Below are positions 1 to 6,788 of a stretch of 13,703 nt of DNA, in pieces (positions within the stretch are counted from its first letter, which is position 1; every line of letters begins with the position of its first letter). Below the pieces are notes generated by a model. It was not told the DNA's origin. It saw only the letters and a program-made list of their open reading frames with translations, and ran no database searches. Location of the stretch: contig WRLS01000041.1 of assembly GCA_009776345.1 (NCBI GenBank), positions 1 through 13,703 on the forward strand, in the 5' to 3' direction. The stretch comes from Oscillospiraceae bacterium (lineage in GTDB: Bacteria > Bacillota > Clostridia > Oscillospirales > Ruminococcaceae). A program made the translations under genes and the position numbers.

Positions 1-104
1 AATTTCCTTGGAATACATGGAGTATTCCTGCGAAAATTTGCCTTGTCCGGCAAAAAATCCGCTCGCCGTTACGGCACATTTCGCTTATGAACACAACTTC
101 TTGA
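1..104 (-). repeat. Partial copy of dispersed MITE-like repeat
   Basis: The first 43 bases match, with one mismatch, the reverse complement of the middle of the element at 6077-6236. Similarity then continues in a diverged form (a shared GCAAAAAATC, then CGGCACAT-TCG) to about 104, near the expected terminal inverted repeat. The left part lies outside the window. The copy is inverted relative to the 6077 copy and more decayed at its end (ACTTCTT where the other reads GGTTCT). It lies just upstream of the membrane protein gene at 177. No coding capacity is seen. Confidence 0.7.
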
Positions 105-176
105 AAGCGGCATAATTCAATACCCCTGTGAATATGGTTGTACAAAGAGCTTGGCTTAACACAGGAGGGATTGGCA

Positions 177-584
177 ATGACCGCACGAAACCTAAAAATT
201 GAGGCCCCGACAAGCCGCGAAAGCATCCGCCCGATTGCTGTCAGCGCGGTATGCGGCATAATTGTGTGCGCGCTGCTTATGCTGGTTATGTCTATTGTGA
301 TCACAACGCAAGATGTCCCCCATTCCGCAATTGAGCCTATGGCGGTTTTTGCGGTTTCGGCAGGCGCGCTTGCGGCAGGGTATCTTTGCGCGCGGGCGAT
401 GCGCAGCGGCGGACTGGTCCACGGCGGGGCCTGCGGGCTGGTAATCACGCTGATAGTGCTGATCGCCGGGCTGTCCGCCGGAAACAGCCTTGGGGTCCCG
501 GCGCTGTTCAGGATTATATTTATCATGCTGTCATCCATGATGGGCGGCGTGATAGGTGTAAACACAAGGCGGCGGAAAAAGTAA
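177..584 (+). CDS. TIGR04086-type four-helix membrane protein
   Basis: A 135-residue protein with four hydrophobic segments (about residues 19-43, 52-76, 80-101 and 110-128), small Gly/Ala-rich loops and a basic C-terminal tail (RRRKK). Length, helix count and a Gly-rich last helix (MMGGVIG) fit the TIGR04086/YrzE-like family of unknown function common in Clostridia and Bacilli. The ATG at 177 is chosen over the upstream in-frame TTG at 138 because AGGAGG at 163-168 sits 8 nt before it. The gene is monocistronic as far as the window shows, followed by repeats and then a convergent gene. The family call is from pattern memory; function is unknown. Confidence 0.65.
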   Translation: MTARNLKIEAPTSRESIRPIAVSAVCGIIVCALLMLVMSIVITTQDVPHSAIEPMAVFAVSAGALAAGYLCARAMRSGGLVHGGACGLVITLIVLIAGLSAGNSLGVPALFRIIFIMLSSMMGGVIGVNTRRRKK

Positions 585-615
585 GCGGCGGCATAATGCC
601 GGGTTTTGTGGTTGC

Positions 616-645
616 TGTAGGGGACACGCCCCTGCGCGTCCCGAG
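616..645. repeat. Short palindromic intergenic repeat
   Basis: GGGACACGC (621-629) pairs with GCGCGTCCC (634-642) with one mismatch. It is the first of several hairpins in the gene-free stretch 585-893, and this type of G/C-rich element is frequent between genes in Clostridia. Confidence 0.5.
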
Positions 646-680
646 ATTAACAAACAATCATCAATACGACGTGTTTTTTG

Positions 681-790
681 CCCCCTTCACGCATGAAGGG
701 GGTGCCGACCGTAGTCGGCGGGGGTTGTCCCAATAAATCGCCGCCAAAGAACAACCCCCGGCGCATATGCGCCACCCCTCCAAGGAGGGG
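681..790. repeat. Composite palindromic intergenic repeat (five nested or adjacent stems)
   Basis: Five stems are visible: CCCCCTTCA (681-689) with TGAAGGGGG (694-702); GCCGAC (704-709) with GTCGGC (714-719); a long-range GGGGGTTGT (720-728) with ACAACCCCC (751-759); the self-palindrome GGCGCATATGCGCC (760-773); and CCCCTCC (775-781) with GGAGGGG (784-790). The order is two hairpins, one arm, a 22-nt spacer, the other arm, two hairpins, so the whole unit is roughly symmetric. It has no credible reading frame. It is probably a non-autonomous dispersed repeat. Folding as RNA would give a multibranched structure. Confidence 0.6.
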
Positions 791-805
791 AATTTTCGGG
801 CGGGG

Positions 806-868
806 ATGGAACCCCGCACCCTACGACGCAATGCGGCATTGTAGGGTGCGGCTTCCATGCCGCACCCT
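806..868. repeat. Palindromic repeat with two competing hairpins
   Basis: CCGCACCCTAC (814-824) pairs perfectly with GTAGGGTGCGG (841-851). The same arm can instead pair as AGGGTGCGGC (843-852) with GCCGCACCCT (859-868). ATGGAA (806-811) can also pair with TTCCAT (853-858). The two main folds exclude each other. It is more likely a repeat than a switch, because no gene starts downstream on the plus strand. Confidence 0.5.
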
Positions 869-893
869 GGTAAATACCTTTGTCTACAGTCTG

Positions 894-922
894 AATCCAC
901 CGGCTACGCCGGTGGATTTTTT
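894..922 (+). terminator. Intrinsic terminator-like hairpin
   Basis: AATCCACCGGC (894-904), loop TAC, GCCGGTGGATT (908-918), then a T run to 922. The 11-bp stem followed by T6 is a good rho-independent terminator in the plus direction, for transcripts coming from the TIGR04086 gene. It lies immediately after the stop codon of the minus-strand peptidase. In that direction the hairpin is not followed by a U tract, so it would end that transcript less well. Confidence 0.65.
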
Positions 923-923
923 A

Positions 924-2933
924 TCATTTTTCCAGCAGCTCCGAGAACCGTTCATTTAGATGAATATCAAACGACCGTATGCTGCTGTAAAATTCCCCGT
1001 TTTCCAAGGGCAGCCATTCAAGCGCTAATTCCCCATTCGCGGTAAACTCGCCGCTTTTATGCCAGCCGCTTACATCGCCGTTATCCATCAGGCGGTGGTA
1101 AAGCTCTATGCGATCGCCCGTTTCAATTTGGTCAAGCCCTTTTTGTATGATAAGCCCGTCCTCCCGCCGAAAGCCCAGTATTTCGCCGGTTGGCTCTTCA
1201 TCGCACAGCGCAATTATTATGTCACAGTCTTTGCCGTTTATCGCGGCGGGGACGGCGTAAAGCGTGCTGTTTTGCGTGCATAGGATTTTATACAGGCATA
1301 CATTTATGCCATTGATCCGCGGCCATAAAGATTCTAAGCTTTGGTTAGTTTGCCCGCTGCCGGTGATTTCCGCCGTACCCGCCATTACGAATTTCTCCGG
1401 GGAGCCGTCCTGCCTCCGCCAAATTGTAAGCTCGCTCCCCGCTAATTCATCATCGGTGAAAGCGTCCTGCCCGCTGCGGCTGTTGGAGCGCCCATGATAG
1501 CTTTCGCGGTTTTCCTTTAAAAGCCGGTAGAATTTGTTCAGATACTGCGTATAATCGGGATTCATATGAAGCGATGAATAGGTGTCCAGCGACATACTGC
1601 CGATATCCCTGCCGCCGTAAATATAAAAAACACTAAGCCCTTTTAAATCAACATCCGAGTTGTGCCTGTTATATATGACACAATCGTCCAGCGCGGATAA
1701 AACAGCGGCCGCCTCCTCCGGGAAATAAACCGTGAGCCTTCGCGCCATGTCGCCGATATCTACCATGTCGCTTTCATTGTCGCGCGGGCTTCCAAGCCCG
1801 AATGTTTTCGTGCGGCTGCGGCTTGCCGCGAGCGTGCGGAAGGAAATGCCGCTGTCCGCCAGCATTTCATCGGAGCATTGCCGCATTAAACTGCCCAGCG
1901 CGTCCATTAGCCGCCCCGCCTTTGAAAGGTCAGCCACGGACATTGCCAGCCCTTGCCTGAAATTGCTGCCGTAATACCGCATGAAGGAATCAGTCACCGC
2001 TTTACCGACCTGCGCCCCGTTTATAAGCGGGTTTTCATTGAACACGGAAAGGAAGCTGTAATCCCAGCCGTCATACGGCTCGATATCCTGAGATGCGATG
2101 AGATACTTTGCGTAGTCCGAAGCCACCACCGCCATCTCGGCCGTCGCCATCAGGCAGGAATCGAAGCCCAAAAATTCCAGCTTTTCACCCGAAAGCGCTG
2201 ACCTTTCAAACGCGCAGTTCATGTCCAGCAGCGAAAGGTAGTCATGGCTGAAGATTTCATCGTCCCCAAAGCCCGCCACAGAGCCGCCGCCGTGGTCCCA
2301 CATAATAAGCCCGTATTTATCTGCGGGGCAGCTTGACATTGTAAAATCGATAAACCCTGCAAGCGTCCCGGGGTCGCCCATATTTACCAGCCCGATATCC
2401 AAAACTTTTTCCAAAGTCCCCCCCGAAATTTCCCAAACGGTACAGGAGCGCGGGGATACAACATCGTTTTTCCATCTGTTCGCCCCGCCTGTCAGCAGGA
2501 TGACATTTACAATATTTGTATCCACGCCTGACTGCTGAATCTGGACTATATCATTGGTTGCCGCGCCCATTTCACTCTCAAGGTCGGAGCCGTTCATGTA
2601 GATCATTACGGTATATGGCTTTTTTTCGCGCGCGCCGGTTTTTTCGGCGGCGGCAGCCGCGTCCCAAGGCGTAAACACAACGCTGCTGAAATCAATAATG
2701 CCGCTGCTGCGGAGCGATTTAGTAAGGCTGTAATTGTTTTCCTCTTCGGGTAAAAAAACATCGTTTCCGTACTCCAGCGCGGTTATTTGCGATGGGGCAG
2801 GGCCGCTGTAATATCCCGCATACCAGCCCGCGGAAAACAGCAGGGCGCCAACCATTGCAATTGTAAAAATTTTTACCGGGGCAAAGCGAAACTTATATGC
2901 CGTGTGTTTGCGCGGCTTATTTTTATTTTCCAT
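924..2933 (-). CDS. Clostripain-family (C11) cysteine peptidase, membrane-anchored
   Basis: A 669-residue protein. A basic N-terminus (residues 1-17) is followed by one hydrophobic segment (about 18-40), so the rest should lie outside the membrane. The C11 domain begins near residue 105 (KPYTVMIYMNGSDLES). It carries the catalytic His in MWDHGGG (H214) and the catalytic Cys in GFDSCLMATAEM (C260), both intact. About 150 C-terminal residues form a beta-rich tail of unknown role. Clostripain-like enzymes cut after Arg or, in relatives, Lys, and many self-process. The ATG at 2933 is preferred over upstream in-frame starts because AAGGA lies about 8-10 nt before it; the ATG-GTG three codons earlier is too close to that site. 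It is divergent from the Arg-rich lipoprotein at 3041, with about 107 nt between them. Family call confident; natural substrate unknown. Confidence 0.9.
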   Translation of the reverse strand: MENKNKPRKHTAYKFRFAPVKIFTIAMVGALLFSAGWYAGYYSGPAPSQITALEYGNDVFLPEEENNYSLTKSLRSSGIIDFSSVVFTPWDAAAAAEKTGAREKKPYTVMIYMNGSDLESEMGAATNDIVQIQQSGVDTNIVNVILLTGGANRWKNDVVSPRSCTVWEISGGTLEKVLDIGLVNMGDPGTLAGFIDFTMSSCPADKYGLIMWDHGGGSVAGFGDDEIFSHDYLSLLDMNCAFERSALSGEKLEFLGFDSCLMATAEMAVVASDYAKYLIASQDIEPYDGWDYSFLSVFNENPLINGAQVGKAVTDSFMRYYGSNFRQGLAMSVADLSKAGRLMDALGSLMRQCSDEMLADSGISFRTLAASRSRTKTFGLGSPRDNESDMVDIGDMARRLTVYFPEEAAAVLSALDDCVIYNRHNSDVDLKGLSVFYIYGGRDIGSMSLDTYSSLHMNPDYTQYLNKFYRLLKENRESYHGRSNSRSGQDAFTDDELAGSELTIWRRQDGSPEKFVMAGTAEITGSGQTNQSLESLWPRINGINVCLYKILCTQNSTLYAVPAAINGKDCDIIIALCDEEPTGEILGFRREDGLIIQKGLDQIETGDRIELYHRLMDNGDVSGWHKSGEFTANGELALEWLPLENGEFYSSIRSFDIHLNERFSELLEK

Positions 2934-3040
2934 TTTCACCATCCTTTTAGTAAGGATATAATGTCCGTTAATTTGAATAATATAAACGTCCCTGAAATGA
3001 ATTGTTTTTGGGATATTTATCAAAAGGAGAAAAAAGGGAA

Positions 3041-3802
3041 ATGAAGCTTCTAAAGATCTTACTGATAATTGCTATTACCGCGACTGCGGTTGCTTTTACA
3101 GCTTGCGGGAACACGGCTTATGATGAGGGCGGCAGGTTCGCCGGGCGTGACGGCAGGTTTGACGGGCGCCATGGCGGCTGGAACGACAACGTAATGAACC
3201 GTGACAATAATTTCGGCGGCAGAAGCATAGTGCGCGACGGGCGCGACGGCAGGACTGTGACACCTTATTACAACTACAACAACAACGGCGTAACCCGTGG
3301 CGGCAGGATAGGCACACAATACGGCTATAACGGTTACAACAGCCATTACGGCAGGGGCACAAACCGCGGCGAATACTTCGCGGATGCCAACGGCACTGTG
3401 TATGACAATTACTACGGCGGAAGGATAACCGCTCACGACGGGATGTACAATGGCCGCTCGGTTGTACGTGACCGCTATGAAACAAGGGACGCAATCCTTG
3501 ACGGCAGGAACACTGTTCGCGATGGCAGAAACACCGTGCGTGACAGCATAGACGGCAGAAATACCGTGCGTGACGGCATGAACGACGGCAGAAATATCGT
3601 GCGTGACGGCATGAACGACGGCAGGAACATTGTCCGCAACGAATATAATAACGGCAGATATATTGTTCGGGATGCTATAAACGGCAGGAACGCCGTGCGC
3701 GATGGCAGAAATACCGTGCGTGACGGCATGAACGACGGCAGGGTTATAAATCGCGGCGTTTTAGGCAACGGTTGGAATGGGCGCGAAGTCGTAGCCCGAT
3801 AA
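3041..3802 (+). CDS. Arg-rich lipoprotein with GR-x-x-VRD tandem repeats, family not recognised
   Basis: A 253-residue protein with a lipoprotein-type signal (MKLLKILL, hydrophobic core, then FTAC with Cys22), so probably membrane-tethered outside the cell. The -3 residue of the lipobox is Phe, which is slightly atypical. The mature part has no Lys but 38 Arg (about 15%), and is rich in Gly, Asn, Asp and Tyr. Residues 28-130 are Gly/Tyr/Asn-rich; residues 155-239 are a repeat array. Cys22 is its only Cys. No enzymatic motif is seen and I do not recognise a family. The start at 3041 follows AAAAGGAG (3022-3029) and the signal peptide begins there; an in-frame ATG at 3002 would add an unsuitable N-terminus. 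It is divergent from a clostripain-type peptidase, which as a family cuts after Arg, so it may be a substrate or partner; this is inference only. Confidence 0.8.
   Translation: MKLLKILLIIAITATAVAFTACGNTAYDEGGRFAGRDGRFDGRHGGWNDNVMNRDNNFGGRSIVRDGRDGRTVTPYYNYNNNGVTRGGRIGTQYGYNGYNSHYGRGTNRGEYFADANGTVYDNYYGGRITAHDGMYNGRSVVRDRYETRDAILDGRNTVRDGRNTVRDSIDGRNTVRDGMNDGRNIVRDGMNDGRNIVRNEYNNGRYIVRDAINGRNAVRDGRNTVRDGMNDGRVINRGVLGNGWNGREVVAR
3503..3757 (+). repeat. Coding tandem repeats, 21-33 bp units
   Basis: Residues 155-239 of the lipoprotein contain GRN[TIA]VRD-type motifs starting at residues 155, 162, 172, 183, 194, 205, 215, 222 and 233. The spacings are 7, 10, 11, 11, 11, 10, 7, 11. Isolated copies occur earlier at residues 60 and 138. 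At DNA level the 33-bp unit starting GACGGCATGAACGACGGCAG is nearly identical in copies near 3573, 3606 and 3721, with mostly third-base changes. This suggests expansion by slippage or recombination while the protein motif is kept. Confidence 0.85.
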
Positions 3803-3843
3803 CTTAACTGTATAATTAAGTAAGCAACGTGTTAAGCAAATGA

Positions 3844-3879
3844 TTATGCCCTCCCTGTGTAACAGCAGGGAGGGCATAA
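3844..3879. terminator. Strong hairpin between convergent genes
   Basis: TTATGCCCTCCCTG (3844-3857) pairs perfectly over 14 bp with CAGGGAGGGCATAA (3866-3879), with an 8-nt loop. It lies between the convergent lipoprotein gene (stop 3802) and the ABC transporter gene (stop 3896), where a bidirectional terminator is expected. Neither side has a long T run, so termination strength is uncertain. Confidence 0.6.
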
Positions 3880-3895
3880 ATATGGGGGTTATGAA

Positions 3896-6022
3896 TTATG
3901 ACTTGCTGCTTGTCTGCCGCTGTGCCATTATAAGGCTGTAGTAAATACCGCGCTTTTTCAGCAGCTCAACATGGGTGCCGGACTCCGCCACCTTGCCCTT
4001 GTCCAGCACGAACAGGCGGTTTGCGCTGCGCAAGGTGGACAGCCGGTGTGCTATCGCGATTGTCGTGCGGCCTTTTGTAAGGCGGTCCAGGCTCTCTTGA
4101 ATGGCTGATTCCGTTTCCACGTCAAGGGAGCTTGTGGCTTCGTCCAAAATCAGGATATCCGGGTTTTTGATAATCGCGCGCGCAATACTCAGCCTTTGGC
4201 GCTCACCGCCGGAGAGCGAATGCCCGCTTTCGCCGATCATCGTGTGGTAGCCGTCGGCCGTCGCCATGATAAAATCGTGGGCGTTGGCGGCTTTACAGGC
4301 GGCGATGACTTCCTCCGGCGCGGCCCCCGGCTTCGCGTAGGCGATGTTGTCAAATATTGTCCCCGCAAAAAGGAAGCTGTCCTGGAATACAACGCCAATC
4401 CTTTCGTGTAAATGCGCGGGCGGCATATCGCGGATATCCGTGCCGCCGATTGACACCGTGCCGGCGTTCGGGTCATACAGCCGAATCGCCAAATTGATCA
4501 GCGTGCTTTTCCCCGCCCCGGATTTGCCGACAATCCCAATCATCTCACCCGGGCTTATATCCAAAGTTATGCCCTTTAAAACAGGCTCGTAGGATTTATA
4601 GCCGAAGCTCACGCCGTCGAAGGAAATGCGTCCCGAAACCGGCGCGGTTGTTGCGTTTTCGCTTTCGGTGATGTCAGGCTCCTCGTCTAAAATTTCAAAC
4701 ACCTTTACCATGCCGGTCATGGCATCCGCAAGCCAGCGCGGGAACGAAACCAGCCAGCGCAGGGGCGCGTAGATAAACACGATGTACATAGTAAACTGCA
4801 CTAAAACGCCCATGCTGACCTCCCCGCCTAAAATCATGCGGCCGCCGAAGTACAGCACCAAAAACTCGCCGATGCCGGTAAAGAATGTGATCGCCGGGAA
4901 AAGCCTTGCCCATAATGCCTCATTATCGGAGGAAACGCGGGCAAGCTGCCTTGTCGCATTAGAAAACTTCTCGATCTCCAGATCCTCGTTGCCGAAGCTT
5001 TTTACGGTGCGGATGCCCTTGATTATATCGTACAGGATCGAATTGCAGCGGGAGTGCCAGCGCCACTGGCGCTCAAAGCGGATGATAATAAGCTGCCAGA
5101 ACTGCGAAAGCGCCAGCATGACAATCGGCACGGGCGCGATGACAAGCAGCGTCATCCACGGGTTTGTAAGCAGTAAAATCACGACTACTATAATAAACAT
5201 GATCGACTGCTCCACCGCCCAGCGCCCCACGTCCGTGAAGAAATTTTTAATGGTCGCGGTGTCCTCCATGATCCGACGGATTAAATCGCCCGGCGTGCGC
5301 TTGGAAAGCGAGGACATGGAAAGCTTTTGCATTTTGTCGTATGTGACGGTGCGCAGGTCGTTTGCAAAGCCGATGCTGAACTTGTTAAACCGCCGTGAGC
5401 TTAGTATAAAGATCACTTCCCCCACCGCGCGGGCAACCAGCATCCCGATGCCGATAAACAGCATATCCGAAAAACCGCCGCGCATCGGGCGCAGGAAATC
5501 GTCTATCAGATAGCGGTTGAAAATCGGCACGCTCAAAAACAGCGCGGACGAAACCACCAGCATTATTTGGGTCGTCAGCAGGCCCTTGGAATATGGCCGC
5601 AAATACACAAAGGCTTTTTTTAGCAGCCCGATTTTATTGTAGCAGAACAGGCAGACGCCCAGCCCCTCAATTAGCGGGCGGCCGCATTTTTCACAGACGA
5701 TGGGGTCCTCCTCATCGGGTATATCGGCAATGCCGGTCTGTGCGCAGTAGTTTACAATTTTGCAAAATTCCCCGGCGGGCTTGAGCTTTGACATTGAGAA
5801 GCGGCATATAATCCGCTCGTCCCCGTCTTTGAGCCTGACGAAGACAAGCCCGCAGCCAACCCCTGCGATGACGCCTGCTTCCTCGATATCGCCCGCGTAA
5901 AGCTCCGCGGCGGTTTCGCCTGAACATTCGGACACGATCCGCCCGTCCTCCGAGAACACGGCAGTGCCCTCCGCAGCGTTCATATTTAAATCAAGGTCGT
6001 AGCTAAACCGGTGTGTTTTCAT
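3896..6022 (-). CDS. ABC exporter half-transporter with N-terminal zinc ribbon (DUF1854-associated, second subunit)
   Basis: A 708-residue fused permease-ATPase. Residues 1-100 form a small beta-rich domain that resembles a PH-like fold (inference). A zinc ribbon follows, with Cys110, 113, 124 and 127 (CxxC-x10-CxxC). The six-helix exporter domain is at about 148-435. The ATPase has Walker A GKSGAGKST (near 499-507), Q-loop Gln547, signature LSGGE (603-607), Walker B ILILDE (623-628) with its catalytic Glu, and H-loop His659, all intact. The ATG at 6022 is chosen over an upstream TTG; the start MKTH matches that of the paralogue at 9537. It is the last gene of the operon and is separated from DUF1854 by about 214 nt holding a MITE-like element. 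It probably pairs with the 7273-9537 subunit. Substrate unknown. Confidence 0.85.
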   Translation of the reverse strand: MKTHRFSYDLDLNMNAAEGTAVFSEDGRIVSECSGETAAELYAGDIEEAGVIAGVGCGLVFVRLKDGDERIICRFSMSKLKPAGEFCKIVNYCAQTGIADIPDEEDPIVCEKCGRPLIEGLGVCLFCYNKIGLLKKAFVYLRPYSKGLLTTQIMLVVSSALFLSVPIFNRYLIDDFLRPMRGGFSDMLFIGIGMLVARAVGEVIFILSSRRFNKFSIGFANDLRTVTYDKMQKLSMSSLSKRTPGDLIRRIMEDTATIKNFFTDVGRWAVEQSIMFIIVVVILLLTNPWMTLLVIAPVPIVMLALSQFWQLIIIRFERQWRWHSRCNSILYDIIKGIRTVKSFGNEDLEIEKFSNATRQLARVSSDNEALWARLFPAITFFTGIGEFLVLYFGGRMILGGEVSMGVLVQFTMYIVFIYAPLRWLVSFPRWLADAMTGMVKVFEILDEEPDITESENATTAPVSGRISFDGVSFGYKSYEPVLKGITLDISPGEMIGIVGKSGAGKSTLINLAIRLYDPNAGTVSIGGTDIRDMPPAHLHERIGVVFQDSFLFAGTIFDNIAYAKPGAAPEEVIAACKAANAHDFIMATADGYHTMIGESGHSLSGGERQRLSIARAIIKNPDILILDEATSSLDVETESAIQESLDRLTKGRTTIAIAHRLSTLRSANRLFVLDKGKVAESGTHVELLKKRGIYYSLIMAQRQTSSKS

Positions 6023-6044
6023 ATATTCACCCAATTTCCCTGCC

Positions 6045-6068
6045 CCTTCCCGCCAAAGGCGGGGAAGG
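6045..6068. repeat. Short GC-rich hairpin in the operon gap
   Basis: CCTTCCCGCC (6045-6054), loop AAA, GGCGGGGAAGG (6058-6068), with one bulged G. It lies between the MITE-like element and the start of the second ABC subunit. It has no T run, so it is probably a repeat or an mRNA-processing or stabilising hairpin rather than a terminator. Confidence 0.45.
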
Positions 6069-6076
6069 TGATTTTA

Positions 6077-6236
6077 GAACCCATCTTCAATAACGAGATG
6101 TGCCGGCGCATTGAAGCGATTTTTTGCAGTGCGAGGCAAATTTTCGCAGGCATACTCCATGTATTCCAAGGAAATTTAACGAAACAATGCGGAAAATCGC
6201 CGATGCGCCGGTGCTTTGAGTATTGATGATGGGTTC
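6077..6236. mobile_element. 160-bp MITE-like element with terminal inverted repeats and TTA duplication
   Basis: The ends are perfect inverted repeats (GAACCCATC at 6077-6085, GATGGGTTC at 6228-6236). The symmetry extends imperfectly about 50 bp inward through TCAATA, CCGGCGCAT and GCGATTTT. The element is flanked by TTA at 6074-6076 and TTA at 6237-6239, consistent with a 3-bp target duplication. It encodes nothing. The middle has an inner hairpin (CATAC / GTATT around CTCCATG-type sequence). A second, inverted and truncated copy occupies 1-104. It sits between DUF1854 and the second ABC gene of one operon. Confidence 0.7.
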
Positions 6237-6776
6237 TTAGAACAAATACGGTTCCAGCCGTTTCAGGCTCTTTTTGTCCAGGGCTTCCAGCGAATGGATC
6301 AGGTAGCGGTTGCCGTCCACATCGAAGATAATCAGCCGGTCGCTGTCCAGCATACGTATGTTGCGGTTTACGTCTTTTACGGCGCAGTTTTTCGCGTGCT
6401 TTTTTCCGTCCACAATTACCGTAAGCTCCATGTAGACATAGCCCAGCTTATCCTTGACGGATTTGATCTCGCTGATCTCCGGGCAGTAGTAGCGGTGGCC
6501 AAGCTCCGCCGTGACGATTTCAAGCTGCTTTCCGGTCAGCGCGTCAATGCTTTTGATGATGCCGATCTCCTTGTTTTCGTGGTCGGCAACGGATATGTAG
6601 CTGCCGGGGCTGCCGATAGGCAGCGCGCGGCGCAGGCTGACGCGCTTATGCTCCGCGCCTTTATAGCGCAGGCCTGTGAAGCCGCCGGGCGTGATGAAGA
6701 ATTCGGATTTGGCAAGGTCGAGGAATCCGATGTCGATTGCGTCGGCTAAAGTTGCGGTTTGGGTTTGGGCAGGCAT
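6237..6776 (-). CDS. DUF1854 family protein, ABC-exporter partner
   Basis: A 179-residue soluble protein with no signal peptide or membrane helix. The pattern fits DUF1854 (PF08909): an N-terminal strand region, an Arg-x-x-Leu-Arg-Arg-Ala-x-Pro-Ile stretch (SLRRALPIGSPGSYISV), E-I-G-I-I, a central ELGHRYYCPEI, and a C-terminal DVDGNRYLIHSLEALD with a final LEPYLF. From memory, members are encoded next to ABC transporters and some are labelled cyanophycin-metabolism associated. The ATG at 6776 has GGAG 7 nt upstream, overlapping the end of the acetyltransferase gene; the gap is 12 nt. The TAA stop is formed by the TTA duplicated by the MITE-like element. Molecular role unknown; a regulatory or structural partner of the two ABC subunits is the simplest reading. 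Confidence 0.8.
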   Translation of the reverse strand: MPAQTQTATLADAIDIGFLDLAKSEFFITPGGFTGLRYKGAEHKRVSLRRALPIGSPGSYISVADHENKEIGIIKSIDALTGKQLEIVTAELGHRYYCPEISEIKSVKDKLGYVYMELTVIVDGKKHAKNCAVKDVNRNIRMLDSDRLIIFDVDGNRYLIHSLEALDKKSLKRLEPYLF

Positions 6777-6788
6777 TTTATCACTCCA

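Noticed and set aside
2934..3040. Sigma-A promoter between the peptidase and the lipoprotein
   Set aside because: TATAAT occurs at 2957-2962, but the hexamer 17 nt upstream (TTTCAC) is a poor -35, and minus-strand candidates are no better; too weak to list.
3503..3757. CRISPR-like regular repeats
   Set aside because: The repeats are in frame within a signal-peptide-bearing gene, vary in unit length (21-33 bp) and have no unique spacers.
4782..5513. Plus-strand 243-residue reading frame
   Set aside because: It lies antisense inside the ABC transporter membrane domain, with no ribosome site and no recognisable motif; a shadow of the real gene.
6216..6749. Plus-strand 177-residue reading frame opposite DUF1854
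   Set aside because: The minus strand has DUF1854 motifs, a good ribosome site and operon spacing. The plus frame begins inside the MITE-like element and has an anticodon-type composition.
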